64,000 bases of DNA from Notamacropus eugenii (Eukaryota; Chordata; Mammalia; Diprotodontia; Macropodidae), in assembly GCF_028372415.1 (NCBI RefSeq), contig NC_092873.1, positions 356,590,128-356,654,127 on the forward strand. Direction: 5' to 3'. How positions within the stretch are numbered: position 1 is the first letter of the stretch; every line of letters starts with the position of its first letter. A program made the translations under genes and the position numbers. The notes below the pieces were generated by a model. It was not told the origin of the DNA. It saw nothing but the letters and a program-made list of their open reading frames with translations, and made no database searches. This document shows positions 50,801-61,039 of this stretch, in pieces.

Positions 50801-51651
50801 TAGATGGAATTTAAATCATCATTATCAGAGATGACTCTGGAGAGAGCATGGAACAGTGTAAAGCATGCTGGTTCAGGAGTCAGAGGACTTGGGTTCAATT
50901 CCCACCTTTCATAGTCACCTCTGTGCCTCAGTTTCCTCCTCTCTAAAATGAAGGTGTTGGATTACATGGCCTCTGAGTTTCTTTCTAGTTCTAGATCTAT
51001 GATTATTGTCTGGCCAACATTATTGCCCTCCATCTATCTTTCTGAGAAATCCCATGGAACTGATTTGCCTTGAGAAGCCACCCAAGGGGCAGCTAGGTGG
51101 TGTAGTGGATAGAGTACTGGCCTAGAGTCAGGAGGACCTGAGCTCCAATCTGGCCTCAGACACTTAATAACTGTGTGTGACCTAGGTCAAGTAACTCAAC
51201 CCTAGTTGACTCAAAAAGAAAAAAAAATGAAAGAAAAAAGAAAAAGTCATCCAGCATCTCTTACCTTATTTTGGAGATCTTCAATTGTTTTGAAATAGGC
51301 ACTGTAGTCCCGGCTTAAGGTGGGAGAGTTCTTCTCATACCATTGCCTAATCTGGATTTCCAGGTGGGAGTTGGACTGCTCCAGAGAACGCACCTTTTCC
51401 AAGTAGCTGGCTAGACGATCATTGAGATTCTGCATTGTGATTTTTTCATTGCCAACAGAGAAGTCTCCACTGAGACCACCTCCAAAGTTGGTCACATAGC
51501 TGGTGCTTGAAATCCGGATACCCTTACCTCCAGCCCCACCATAGACGCTGGGGGCATAGATATTTTGCATAGTACCCTTTCTAACTACTGGCCCACTGAT
51601 CTGGCTAGAGGAGCTGCTGCTTCTGTGGAAGCTTCTGCGAGAGAAATCCAT
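38698..51651 (-). CDS. KRT20: Keratin 20, type I cytoskeletal (complete, 8 exons)
   Basis: Coding exons in transcript order are 51651-51265, 47272-47190, 45564-45408, 45182-45021, 44931-44806, 42637-42417, 41306-41269 and 38795-38698: 1272 nt, 423 aa plus stop, one residue shorter than human K20 as I know it (424). Head 1-68 begins [15 protein letters not shown], which is characteristic of K20 and keeps the Ser13 position phosphorylated in human K20. [14 protein letters not shown] and VGNEK precede the rod (69-376, ending [12 protein letters not shown]); the tail ends VREIEESV. The linker has [10 protein letters not shown] (VEVD 224-227), the caspase site type of simple-epithelial type I keratins. 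K20 pairs with K8-type keratins in intestinal and urothelial epithelia (family knowledge). All introns are GT-AG and frame is kept throughout. It lies upstream of KRT12's promoter, head-to-tail. Confidence 0.95.
39334..39595 (+). repeat. MAR1-type SINE in KRT20 intron 7
   Basis: Near-complete copy running from gggcagctaggagcaacagt, through cactagctgtgtgaccctgg-like CORE and ctggagaaggaaatggcaaa, to gggtcatggagagttggaca and caacaacaac. Confidence 0.88.
39735..40170. repeat. Segment similar to the KRT20 3' flank, split by a microsatellite
   Basis: 39740-39912 aligns by eye with 37811-37975 (shared words: ccatctaca, atgctcaaaccttcc, aatctattta, aagatagttgt). Similarity resumes weakly at about 40140 (aattatcacacaaatcactgg) against about 38015. 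Between them lies a TATA/CATA-rich microsatellite (39935-40130). It lies in intron 7. Confidence 0.6.
41269..41306 (-). CDS. KRT20: KRT20 exon 7: short tail exon
   Basis: The 38-nt exon encodes (R)[12 protein letters not shown] plus the first base of the next codon. The acceptor is CCAAAAAG and the donor GTAAGT. It is placed by splice sites, phase and position. The residues resemble the human K20 tail only loosely, as expected for the variable part of a keratin tail. The alternative AG two bases downstream would bring a stop. Confidence 0.82.
41498..41742 (+). mobile_element. hAT-type non-autonomous DNA transposon
   Basis: Opens aggggttctgaactgggg and closes gttcagaatccctgg, so its ends are inverted repeats. 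The body has ataattggtttcctttataa and ttattttatgaacttaaaaa. A second, inverted copy is at 20995-21203. The family name is not certain. Confidence 0.6.
41794..42092 (+). repeat. Polypurine tract with (GA)n core in KRT20 intron 6
   Basis: Purine-only from 41794 to 41871, including an uninterrupted (GA)n run (41805-41862). It is followed by G/A-rich sequence with only scattered T or C up to about 42090. The transcribed strand is therefore polypyrimidine. Confidence 0.9.
42417..42637 (-). CDS. KRT20: KRT20 exon 6: coil 2 end and helix-termination motif
   Basis: The 221-nt exon begins [20 protein letters not shown], runs through [20 protein letters not shown] and ends GEDV plus the AG of the next codon before GTGAGC. 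The acceptor is AATGTAG. Confidence 0.95.
42880..43290 (+). mobile_element. Old DNA-transposon-like repeat in KRT20 intron 5
   Basis: Contains agatttcagagggtctgtga, ctttatattcactaacctct, cacattatagttggggcaaa and the end aaaaggttaggaactca. The wording matches an old mammal-wide hAT-like repeat as I remember it; the family is not assigned. Confidence 0.5.
43588..43830 (+). repeat. MAR1-type SINE in KRT20 intron 5
   Basis: Head, CORE (cctcagtttcctcatctgta) and tail (gatggggtcatgaagaatag) all present. Confidence 0.82.
44046..44215 (-). mobile_element. RTE LINE 3' end
   Basis: The reverse complement matches the last 170 bp of the RTE at 57695-60430: catgga.tat.tgtgcccaa, gtggtagaacat, gagctcatattg and gatggtgatgtcattt. 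Microsatellite DNA lies on both sides (about 43960-44040 and 44217-44325). Confidence 0.8.
44337..44660 (+). repeat. MAR-headed SINE followed by MIR
   Basis: 44337-44487 is a MAR-type head and CORE (ggggcagttaggtaacaaag; gagttcaaatccagccttag) without the MAR1 tail. 44500-44660 is a diverged MIR. Both are in KRT20 intron 5, ending about 150 bp from exon 5. Confidence 0.65.
44806..44931 (-). CDS. KRT20: KRT20 exon 5: coil 2
   Basis: The 126-nt exon (aa 264-305) encodes [20 protein letters not shown] and ends [11 protein letters not shown]. Intron 4 is 89 bp. Donor GTAAAG. Confidence 0.94.
45021..45182 (-). CDS. KRT20: KRT20 exon 4: linker L12 and start of coil 2
   Basis: The 162-nt exon (aa 210-263) encodes [40 protein letters not shown] and KEQFEKR, nearly word for word human K20. 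The donor is GTGAGA. Confidence 0.95.
45408..45564 (-). CDS. KRT20: KRT20 exon 3: coil 1B
   Basis: The 157-nt exon encodes [37 protein letters not shown] and LKKAHEE. The acceptor is TTGCTAG and the donor GTGAGA. Confidence 0.95.
46072..46490 (+). repeat. THER1-type SINE followed by a MAR1 tail piece
   Basis: 46072-46320 is a CORE-SINE with an L2-like end (acagtacttggcacatagta). 46395-46490 is an isolated MAR1 3' part (aaatgagctggagaag...ggggtcatgaagagtcatac). KRT20 intron 2. Confidence 0.7.
47030..47150 (+). repeat. MAR-headed SINE, 5' part, next to KRT20 exon 2
   Basis: ggacctgagttcaaatccag and ctgggcaagtcacttaaccc, ending in an A-rich run 40 bp past the exon 2 donor. Confidence 0.7.
47190..47272 (-). 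CDS. KRT20: KRT20 exon 2: start of coil 1B
   Basis: The 83-nt exon encodes [20 protein letters not shown] then AAEDFRIK, very close to human K20 (IKDAQLQNARCVLQIDN, from memory). The acceptor is TTCTTCCAG and the donor GTAGGT. Confidence 0.95.
47650..47805 (+). mobile_element. Palindromic MITE, 3'-incomplete copy
   Basis: Starts gaggtggggaatttgcagcc, has ggccacatgtggcctgctag and gggaatttgttcagtgaag, and is lost before the right end. Family of 4365-4563. Confidence 0.7.
48243..48645 (+). repeat. RTE-tailed SINE-like element, type B head
   Basis: About 400 bp that aligns along its whole length with 13576-13978 (inverted). Words in order: aaacagaaattgtttctctt, actaggtaaaagaggttatt, ccttaatcactgaactgg, gcatctggggccatctccag, gcaagtcatggcatcacatt and gatgtcgtggtcctctttga. 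The last part is shared with the SINE at 14205-14515 and the final 50 bp with the RTE 3' end. A TCTG/TCTA microsatellite follows (about 48697-48750). Confidence 0.75.
48830..49310 (-). repeat. MIR fragments in KRT20 intron 1
   Basis: Antisense MIR-type words such as aatcatgatctccattttac and gatttgaacccaagttttct. Two or three overlapping old fragments; borders uncertain. Confidence 0.5.
49311..50840. other. KRT20 intron 1, middle part
   Basis: Holds diverged MIR pieces (about 50020-50170 plus; 50220-50410 minus) and otherwise sequence I cannot assign. No exon was seen. Confidence 0.5.
50841..51240 (+). repeat. MIR and MAR-headed SINE abutting the KRT20 exon 1 donor
   Basis: 50841-51010 is a MIR (cctctgtgcctcagtttcct). 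51086-51240 is a fresh-looking MAR-headed SINE (ggggcagctaggtggtgtag) ending in an A-rich tail about 25 bp from the exon 1 splice donor. Confidence 0.8.
51265..51651 (-). CDS. KRT20: KRT20 exon 1: head and coil 1A (aa 1-129)
   Basis: The ATG (51651-51649) has G at -3 and G at +4. The exon encodes the short K20 head and the helix-initiation motif [19 protein letters not shown] and ends IEDLQNK in phase 0 before GTAAGA. A SINE starts only about 25 bp past the donor. Confidence 0.96.
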
Positions 51652-51732
51652 GACTGGAGTTGAGGACAGAACACCTGGATCCTCTGGCTACCTAAAGGTG
51701 GTGGAGTGTAATCTGCCTCCTGGGAGATAGGG

Positions 51733-51741
51733 ATTTTTATA
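51733..51741 (-). promoter_or_regulatory. KRT20: KRT20 TATA box
   Basis: TATAAAAAT on the minus strand, starting 90 bp upstream of the ATG and preceded by GT, so the wider motif is TTTATAAAAAT. It predicts a start near 51710 and a 5' UTR of about 60 nt. The TTTAT core also resembles a CDX-type site, a known regulator class of intestinal K20, but that is only a resemblance. Confidence 0.75.
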
Positions 51742-52699
51742 AACTGGATGGACTCCGCCTCTGGTGACACCCAACCTTCCTGTTATCCATACTTATCCAT
51801 TCTTTACAGGTATCCAGAATTTGGCAATATAAGAGGGCTCAGAGATGACCACAAGCAGGCTTCCTCTGGGGGTGGGAGTGAGGGTAGAAATTTTTTTTTT
51901 AAACAGTGGTAACAGGCATAAACCATTCAATGAATGATGTGACCCTTGCACCTGCCTTGGCTGAGTTTTCATTCTTCAGTACAAGTAAGGCATATTTACC
52001 ATCCTCATGAATAGTTTATGATTTAAAAAGCCAGACCTCTAAATGGAACGTGAAATGGTTGTGGATCATTATGAATATTATAAAAATGAGGTTTTGACCC
52101 CCATGTGTAAAGATAGGTAGAGGAAGTAGAAAGTTTGCTCTACTTGCCTAAGAAAATAGTTAGGAAGTTGGTTTAAGCACAGAAAACACCTGCTCTCCCT
52201 TGTTCCCATCATAGACCAGATTTCTCTCAGCTCAATTTAGGATTTTAAAAATGTAGAAGAATAATTCATATATAACATTTCATAAACCTATCACAGGTTT
52301 GACATACCCTATTTCTGCTCCCACCTGGTATTTCATTCCAGTCAGTTAACAAAATTTTAAGTGCTTTCTAGAAACCAATCACTGTGCTAAGTGCTGGGGA
52401 AATAAAGGCAAAATATCCCCAAACAAAAAACACCACTCATCCTGCCCCCTTAGAAAAACAACCCAAGAAAACAAAACAAGAAGGCAATCTCCAAAGAGAG
52501 TTCTGGTATAACACATCTCACTTGCCATTAAGACCCTTATCTCCTTTTGCATGTCAGCCAAGAGGAAAGTCATTAACACAATAGTCTAATATACATTTAA
52601 AATTTTTGGATTGAACTTGCGATTTCCTTAATACAGGAACTCACAGGGAAGAAACTCTCTACCCAAGCAAATCAATGCTTGAGCCGCTTATCTTCTCAG

Positions 52700-53110
52700 A
52701 TAATTATTGAAAGGACTGAAAGATTAAGTGACTTGCAGAAGGTGACTCAATCAATATGTTTCAGAGACAGCAACTGACTGAGGTCTTCCTGACCCTGAGG
52801 CCAGGTTTCCATCCATGATGCCTTGCTACCTCAGTATACCTTCTGTTGTTCAGTTTGGTTTTTTTTATTTTTGTTTTTTTTTAGTGATGTTTGACTATTC
52901 GTGACCCCATTTGGGGTTTTCTTGGCAAAGATACTGGAGTGGTTTGCCATTTCCTTCTCTAGCTCGTTTTACAGATGAGGAAGCTGAGGCAAAAAGGGTT
53001 AATGACTTGTCCAGGGTCACACAGCTAGTAAATGTCTGAGGGTGGATTTGTACTCAGGAAGATGAGTCTGCCTGAATCCAGGCCTGACATTCTATCCACT
53101 GTGCCACAAG
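52700..53110 (-). repeat. MIR fragment and MAR1-type SINE upstream of KRT20
   Basis: 52700-52830 is an antisense MIR. 52848-53108 is a full antisense MAR1 (accccatttggggttttctt; gtttgccatttccttctcta; tctatccactgtgccac). Confidence 0.8.
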
Positions 53111-53204
53111 TATATCTTTACTACAAGACGTAGGTAATAGAACACAATCCTGAGATTCCCCCTGAAGTAGTTCATTGCTTGGATAAAAGGGCCTGCTATA
53201 TCCT

Positions 53205-53695
53205 TGGTTGCAGCTATGATGTTGGCACTGTTAGTGAGTTGAATTCAGTCATTTATTCTTACCAAAAGAATCACCAAACTAGCATGGTCTGTACTCCTCC
53301 CAAAGTTCACAGCGAGCACTACTTGAAAAGACTGTGGGTGTTTATCCTGGAGAAGAGACATCCTTTTGGGGAAGGGGTGGGATATAACAGCTGTCTTCAG
53401 ATTTTTGAAGGGCTGGTCACCCAAGAAGGATTAGAAAGGGTAAAATTAGGGGTTAGGGATGGAAATTCAAAGGAAGCAATTAATCTTGATGCAAGGAAAT
53501 ATTTCTTAACATTTTGAGATAATCTACAGTGGACTAGGCTGCTTTAAGAGGTAGTGGGTCTGCTTTCACTTGACATCTTTAAGAAAAAATGAAATGACTA
53601 CTCATCACTTAGGTTGTATGAACATTCTTGTTCAGGTATGGATTGGATTAGATGAGATCTCTTTCAACATGCAACATTGGTCTTTGAGGGATGAG
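53205..53695 (+). mobile_element. CR1/L3-type LINE 3' end
   Basis: ggagaagagacatccttttg, acagctgtcttcagattttt, tgatgcaaggaaatatttct, ggtatggattggattagatg: the 3' end of the same family as at 18.1 and 21.3 kb. Confidence 0.7.
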
Positions 53696-56190
53696 TATTC
53701 TGCTTAGGGTGAGAAGAATCATTGGACAGTAATAACTTCGTTATCCTTGATTAGACAATCATCTGGTGCCATGTGTACCATAGCTTGGCAACATGGCCCC
53801 ATTCTAACCATGGGGCACACACTTTAATCCACTGGGAGGATTTTCCAAGATCCCTACATCCTAGGATATCCTTTATTGCTTGATTAATGGCTCCTGAAGT
53901 CTAGTTGTACATGTCTGTCTTGTATTGGACGGATTCATCCAAGAAGCAAGCAAAACAGCAAGCTTGAGAGCCTGGTCTTCATAGGTAGGGGCTTATTGGG
54001 CTAGTGAAGGAAGTAGAGCATTGGGGGTTGGACGGGAGGTTTCAACCTCTGGAGCAGTCATTAGTGAAGGGTACTAAAACCTGATGAAGCTAGATGAGCT
54101 CAATCTTGAATGTACTATTTCCATTTAACCACAGAGGTCTCCTGTGTGTGTCCTAATCATCTTGCATGAGGGCTTACCTTGCATCACCCACTCCAAATAT
54201 GCAACTCTGGATAAAGAATGATAGTATAACTCTGAATCGTTCCCTCAGTAGCAAGTAAAGTTCATTAACAGGCAAATAACTGCTTTTCAAAATTGAGATG
54301 GTAGAGGGATACTTCAGAGAGTTTATGGTTCTTGAAACCTAATGGTGTTTTTAAGAAAATAGGTGCTTGCCAAAGGCTCCACTTGGTCTGGTCTCTATGG
54401 ATAGAGATATTCCAATAGGCTCCATTGTACCACACCCTCAGCAATCTTTGTTCTAATGACTCAGTATGTTGTAATTTCAACTTTTTATGTAAACTTCCAG
54501 GTTTCTTGGAGGTGCTCATTTACCCACTGACCCCCTCTGAGAACGACACCTTGAATGAGGGAGGTAGGATTATGATAAACCAGAGACGAGGTTTTCAATT
54601 CTTATGCTCCCTCCTGCTCTCATTCACTTCCTGTTTGGCCCAGATCTCAGCAGATATCACATATTTCCTAATGAAACCTCTGGGGGATTTTTTTCTACAC
54701 GATTTTTGTGCCTTCTTGAATTGGAATGGGAAGAAGCCAAGTTCACTGCTGCTTATTGACAAACTATACCTTGAGAACTCTACTGATATTATGTCCACTC
54801 CCTGACCACACACAAAGCTTTGAGTAAGATTCGGAGCTCCTAAATTTCCTACTGATTGCTTGGACACCAGCCTCTATAAACATTTACTGAATCTTCATTT
54901 CCGGGTAGATAAAACAGCAGTTACTAATACAGTTGCATTTTGACTTCATTGTTCATGTTAATGATTGATGCCAAATACGGTAGAAAGAAGTCATAGGCAG
55001 GCTAGATTAAAATATAACTATCATTTTCTTTGTGCTGTACATTGTTTTGCTTCATAATAAGGTTGGGCATGGGTGAGAGGTCTGTCTTCCCCTACCTTGT
55101 TAGTGGTCTACACTTTTATCATCCATTGAGAAGAATGACACATGGAGATATGATATGAAATTTATTGAGGAAGTCATATACTTCCTCTCAGACCCACCCT
55201 GATATGCTGTCTCTGATCATTATCTGGAAATTCAAAATGGATTAAGACTTACAATCAGTCATGGCTTCACACTCACCCGAGACTAGAATTACTTCATGGG
55301 CAAGGCGCCAAGTTCTAATTTATACTTTACCTCACCTGCCAACCACAGAGGAGAGAGGTCTACAGTGCCTACAGTGGCCCTAATCCCTTTCCCCTTGTTC
55401 TTTTTAGAGATCTATACCAATTTAAAACTTCCAGAGATGCACATTTGGGTACATTCATAAATTATCAAAATTGATAGGGACTCTCCCTAGATTCAAATAT
55501 ATGACCCAGATTTCATTCTCTCAGCACGTCACTCTCAGAACTCTCTAATTTCTTTCTCTGACTCACACTATTAATTACCAGAAGTGCGATTCGAATTCTT
55601 GGTCCACAGTCCATTCTCTATCCTACTTACTCTATATTGCCAAGGACCATTTTCCTAGCTATCAGATATTAATAGCTATCAGCAAACATAAGGAGTAGGA
55701 TGGAGATGGGACTTGTGATTTCATTGATATGAAATATTTCCTAGCAAGAAAACTTCTTCTATCAATGCAATTTACCACCTTCTCTGAAATGTAGAATCTT
55801 AGAGAGTTGTCTAGGATGCTATGTGACTTATCAAGAATTATGCCAACTGCTCCACCAAATACCAAAACCAGGAGATTATCCTTTACAAAAGGTCCCTTAT
55901 GAAATAGTCTAGGAGAAAATCAAGAATTACTAGTAACTTTGAACCCTCCTTGACCTGACGCAAAACAACTTCCCTTTCATACTTTATCTGTGGAGTTGAA
56001 CTTATCGCTAGGAAGAAACTGTCTTGCCCTGGTTTTATGTAATGGTGCCTCCCATAGGGAGGGAGCTGTGGGAGTGGATGGACTGAGAGGGTCTTCATTC
56101 ATTTTCTGTCTGAATGCTATGCTCAGAGTCAGTGCTTGATAAATAATATTTGAATGAATGAATGGTTGCTTCTATGTGGCACAAAATAGT
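53696..56190. other. Intergenic, unassigned
   Basis: Only a short L2-type tail (about 56100-56165) is recognisable. The longest open frame (126 codons, 54425-54805 plus) shows no domain and overlaps others on both strands. Confidence 0.5.
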
Positions 56191-57040
56191 AAAAAATGTA
56201 ATGGAGACAGGACTGGGATTCAAATCATGGTGTTTCCCTTCACTACTTATGTACTGGGCAACTCACTTCTGTCTGGGGATCAGTTCCCTCAATTATAAAA
56301 TAATTATAAAATTATAAAATATTCCAATTTTAGAATAGATGATCTTTAAGATTCCTTTCTGCTCTCAATCTACTAGCTTCCAAATTACTGGAGCAGGTGG
56401 CTATCATGATGAAAATGGAATAGCAACTCCCTAGTGGCTATGGTGTTCAATAATAACAATGGGCAGTAATATGGGATAATGAGGATTTACCAGGATATAT
56501 GGTGGAAAGGTAGGGACCCTGGTGTCAGGGGTTCTGGGCTTCAGTCTGGTCTCTCCAAATTACTAGCTCTGTTACCTTGAACAAATCACTTAACCTTTTT
56601 CTGTTTCCCCATCTATGGAATGTGGATAATAATACCACTTGTACCCCATCACAGGGCTATTGTGAGGCTCAAAGGAAATAACTCTCAAAAAGGTCTTTGA
56701 AGGATTTAGGTGATGTAGAAGATAGAGATCTGGAGTCAGGGAAACCTGAGCTCAGATCTGGTCTCCAACAACCCCCTGGCAAATCATTTAACCTCTGTTT
56801 GCCTCAGTTTCTTCCTTTGTAGAATGGGGATAATAGTTGCACATACCCCTCAAGGTTTTTGTGAGGATCATATATGATAATATTCGTAAAGCATTTTTCA
56901 AACTTTAATTTACTATGTATATCATTACTGTTGTTTGTCCTTCATTCTTGAAGAGGATCAGTGATACCAGGAGGGTGATGTCTTGATTTGCCAATGAATT
57001 GAATTGAAGTGAGGCAGTGCTGGTGTATTTTATTATTATG
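56191..57040. repeat. MIR/THER1 SINEs and an RTE-tailed SINE fragment
   Basis: 56191-56390 MIR; 56490-56690 and 56700-56925 THER1/MIR-type (cctctgtttgcctcagtttc; gttgcacatacccctcaagg), all plus. 56932-57035 is an antisense RTE-like tail (ttgtttgtccttcattcttg). Confidence 0.68.
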
Positions 57041-57429
57041 GCTTTGAAAGTAACATATTGAATTTATCATATTCTTAAACTATGGATGGTAGAAATTCAG
57101 TCTCACCTATAATCTTTTTTCCCTTTGTATCTGGAAATATTCTTTTTTTAAATTTTTGGCATGTAGTAGATTGGAGGCCCACTGAGTTAGTTCATCAAAA
57201 CTTGTGTTTTGAATAGGCATTGCAAGTAGAAAATATCTGGGCCCAGAACTAATTAGGAGGATAAGATTAGACTAGATCATTTTAAAAATTATTTTATTTT
57301 ATTACAAGACACATGCCTAGCAAAACAGTGATTTAAAAATGTGAATAGCATCTATTTTTAATCCTGTACATATGAACTCATTATATTTTCTACAAAACTC
57401 TTTCCTTTTCTTAACTTCCCTATTCCTCT

Positions 57430-57694
57430 CAAGGGCAACAGCATCCATCCAGTTCCCTAAGCTCAAAAACTAGGTGTTATCCTAAACTTCTTACTGTCTC
57501 TCATCCATCATATCCTATCTATTGCCAAGGCTGTTGATTTTACCTTTGGAACACTTCTTATATAGGTCTCCTTCTCTGCTCTGACACTCACCATGCTGCT
57601 ATAGGCCCTTGTCACCCTACACCTGGACTTTTGCAATAACATGCGAGGGCTCTGCCTGCCTTGTCTCTCCCCACTCCATTCAGCTATCAGTGAT
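57430..57694 (+). mobile_element. L2 LINE, left part
   Basis: ctaggtgttatcctaaactt, ctattgccaaggctgttgat and cacctggacttttgcaataa are L2 3'-region words. The sequence breaks off at about 57690 where the RTE starts and resumes at about 60430-60510 (attgccaccagaatcaaata). Confidence 0.75.
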
Positions 57695-60430
57695 CAATCC
57701 AAACTAGACTCAGACTACCAGACTTGGCAGGGAGTCCTAGGGAGGAATGGAGTTGGAAATAGCAACAGCAATGGTCATTTACTGCTGAAGACTTGTGTAT
57801 CACATGACCTTCTTATCACCAACACTGTCTTCTGCTTACCTAAATGCAATAAAGCTTCATGGATGCACGTTCACAGCAAGCACTGGCATCTAATAGATTA
57901 TGCGATTGTAAGGAGAAGAGACAGACAAGATGTGAGAATGACAAAGGCAATGTGTGGTGCAGAGTGCTGGACTGATCATAGACTTATCCTTTCCAAACTA
58001 AATACTCACATCCATCAAAAGTACCGCCCCCAGGCACAATGACTACCAGAAGAATTAATGTCAACAAATTAGAGCTCTTCTTTGAGGGTGAACAGTTTAG
58101 TGCTGACTTGGAGGGAAAGTTGAGCCAACACACAGTTGGCAACAGTGGAGCAGAAAAGGAGTGGGTAGCTCTCAGAGATTTGGTGTACAGCACTGCATTT
58201 GCTCATCTGGGTCAGAACATTCTCAAACACCAAGACTGGTTTGATGAAAATGATGGGGAAATTCAGAAACTGCTAAATGAAAAACAAGAAGTCTACAGGA
58301 TTTATCAGCAGGATAGTTCATCCACCTCTAAGAAGGCAGCATTTAATTCCATCAAAAGCAAAGTACAAGCAAAGCTTAAAGAGATGCAGGATTCCTAGCT
58401 CAGTAAGAAGGCAGATGAAATTCAGTTTTATGCTGATAGTAACAATCCAAAGTGCTTTTATGATTCTCTGAAAGCTATTTATGGACCAAAAATCTATGGT
58501 GCATCACAACTACTCAGTGCTGATGGAGCCACATTGATTAGTGATAAGGACATGATCCTAGAGAGATGGGCTGAACACTTCTATCGTGTTCTCAATAGCC
58601 CATCATCAATCAATGCTGAGGCCATTGACCATTTACCTCAGGTTGAAGTCAGTCTCTCTTTAGCTGAACTTCCAACTGAAGAAGAGGTTTTGAGCGCCAT
58701 TAGGCTCCTCTCATGATTCTATTTCAGCTGAGATTTACAAGATAGGGGGACCATTGCTCATACAAAAACTGACTAAAATTTTCCAGGTTATATGGCAAGA
58801 GGAGGTTACTCCCCAGGTGTTCAAGGATGCCTCCATAGTCCATCTCTATAAGGGTAAAGAGAATAGATAGTCCTGTGACAATCACAGGGGGATCTCTCTC
58901 TTAGTCATTGCTGGCAAAATTCTTGCTAGAGTCCTCCTTAATAGGCTGGTCCTTCACCTAGAAGATGATCATATACCTGAGAGCCAATGTGGCTTCAGAA
59001 AGGGCCAAGGAACAGTTGATATGGTGTTTGCTGCCCGACAACTCCAGGAAAAATGCCAGGAGCAGAACAGAGGTCTGTACACAACGCTGGTAGATCTGAC
59101 CAAGGTCTTTGACACTGTTAGTCGTGAGGGCTTATGGAAAATTATGTCAAAATTTGGTTGCCTGGAGAAGTTCATCAGTATTGTACGTTAATTTCATGAT
59201 GGCATGTTTGCCCGGGTTCTGGACAATGGACAAAGCTCTCGTGCCTTCCCAGTCACCAATGGAGTGAAACAGGACTATGTGCTTGCTCCCATGCTTTTTA
59301 GCATGATGTTTACAGCCATGTTGACAAATGCTTTCAGTGATGATCAATTCAGCATCAAGGTCAACTACCAAACTGATGGTAAGTTCTTCAATTTGAAAAG
59401 ACTACAATCTAAGACCAAAGTGGAGGGAGTGTTGGTGCATAATTTTCTGTTTGCAGATGATTGTGCACTCAATGCAGCCTCTGAAGCTGATATGCATCAA
59501 AGTATAGATCAATTCTCTGCTGTCTGTGCTAATTTTGGCTTAATAATTAACACTAAAAAAATACAGGTTCTCCATCAGCCACCATCACACCATCCATATG
59601 TGAAACCATCAATTACAACAAATAAAGAAGGTCTGAATGCTGTGGATAAATTCACTTACCTTGGTAGTATACTTTCCAGGGATGCACACATTGCCAGAGC
59701 TAGCTCAGCATTTGAGAGGCTTTGAAGAAAAGTTTGAGAGAGAAGAGGTATTAGACTGACTAACAAACTGAAGGTCTACAGAGCTGTTATGCTGACCTCA
59801 CTGTTGTATGCCTGTGAAACATGGACAGTCTACCAGCGCCATGCCAGGAAACTGAATCGTTTCCATTTGAACTGTCTTAGGAAGATTCTGAGGATCAACT
59901 GACAGGATAAGGTACCAGACACTGAAGTCCTTGCTCGAGCTGAACTGCCAAATATTCAAACTATGCTTCAGAGAACGCAACTCCAATGGGCTGGCTACGT
60001 TGTTTGAATGCAAAATGCATGCTTTCCAAAAAGACTATTTTATGGAGAACTTTCATGGGGCAAGGGATCACATGGTGGCTAGAAGAAATGATCCAAGGAC
60101 ACTCTCAAGGTCTCTCTTAAGAACTTTGGATTTGATTGTGCAACATGGGAGACACTGGCACAGGACTGCTCAGCATGGCGTACCCACATAAGAAAAGGTG
60201 CTGTGCTCTTTGAGCAAAGCAGAATTGAGACAGCACAAAGTAAACGCAGGATGTGCAAATTTGGGATATTCACCCCAAATATTCACATGGACTATCTGTG
60301 CCCAATCTGTGGTAGAACATACCGAGCTCATATTGGTCTGATCAGCCACAGTTGGACACACTGAAATTTCCCTTTACGATGGTGATGTCATTTTGATCCT
60401 CTTTGAAGACAAAGGACAACAACCAACCAA
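57695..60430 (+). mobile_element. RTE-clade LINE, 5'-truncated, inactive
   Basis: About 2.7 kb covering the C-terminal endonuclease and the reverse transcriptase. Endonuclease words: QTWQGVLGRNGVG, WMHVHSKHWHLIDYAIVRRR and CWTDHRL, the last with the catalytic-type DH. RT words: SQCGFRKGQGTVDMVFAARQ, FDTVSREGLW and FADDCAL (59449-59469), then a conserved C-terminal region ending near LCPICGRTYRAHIGLISH (about 60300). The frame is cut by at least four stops or shifts, so it is dead, although long stretches are still readable; it is moderately old. The 3' end is gatcctctttgaagac plus a (CAAC)-like tail. A second 3' end of the family is at 44046-44215. Confidence 0.88.
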
Positions 60431-60543
60431 TCAACAACTATAAACTTCCTTGGCTTGTTATTGCCACCAGAATCAAATATCACTGCTTGTCATTCAATGA
60501 TAAATAGAAGTATGCATAGGATAATTGTGCTTATACATGTATA

Positions 60544-60584
<41 letters not shown>

Positions 60585-61030
60585 TTGTGTCTAATGGTAG
60601 CCATCTCCAGGGCAGGGGGAGAGAAGAAAAAAAGTTGCCATGATAACTTTATTATATGATAGTAAGTATACATAACAGATTTGCAGTTTCTTGTGAGATC
60701 ATCTTTATTATTATACTCTGTTATAGAAATGTTTGTTTTATTCTAGAAATTAAAAAAAATATCACATTCAGAAAAAGAAGTTCATCATTTGGTGAGAATG
60801 AAAGATAACAGCAGATGGATAAGCCAGGTTTACACTGGATTACTAACCTCCTCTCGACCACCCACAAAATAAAAAGGAACCAGAAGAAGATCTCCACCAT
60901 TTTGGCAAGAGCAACTATAGAGGATTCATGGAAAGTCATGAAAAAAATTGCATAGGACAAGAAGACATGAATGGATTACAATCTGTATCATCTATAAAAT
61001 GAGACCTATTAGGGCCCTTCCAAATTATTC
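60431..61030. repeat. L2 remainder and (GT)n; rest unassigned
   Basis: 60431-60510 continues the L2 that the RTE split. 60545-60582 is a (GT)n run. 60590-61030 is unassigned. Confidence 0.6.
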
Positions 61031-61039
61031 TATGCTTTT

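Noticed and set aside
54425-54867. 126-codon plus-strand and 90-codon minus-strand frames
   Set aside because: They overlap on opposite strands, with no domain or recognisable homology.
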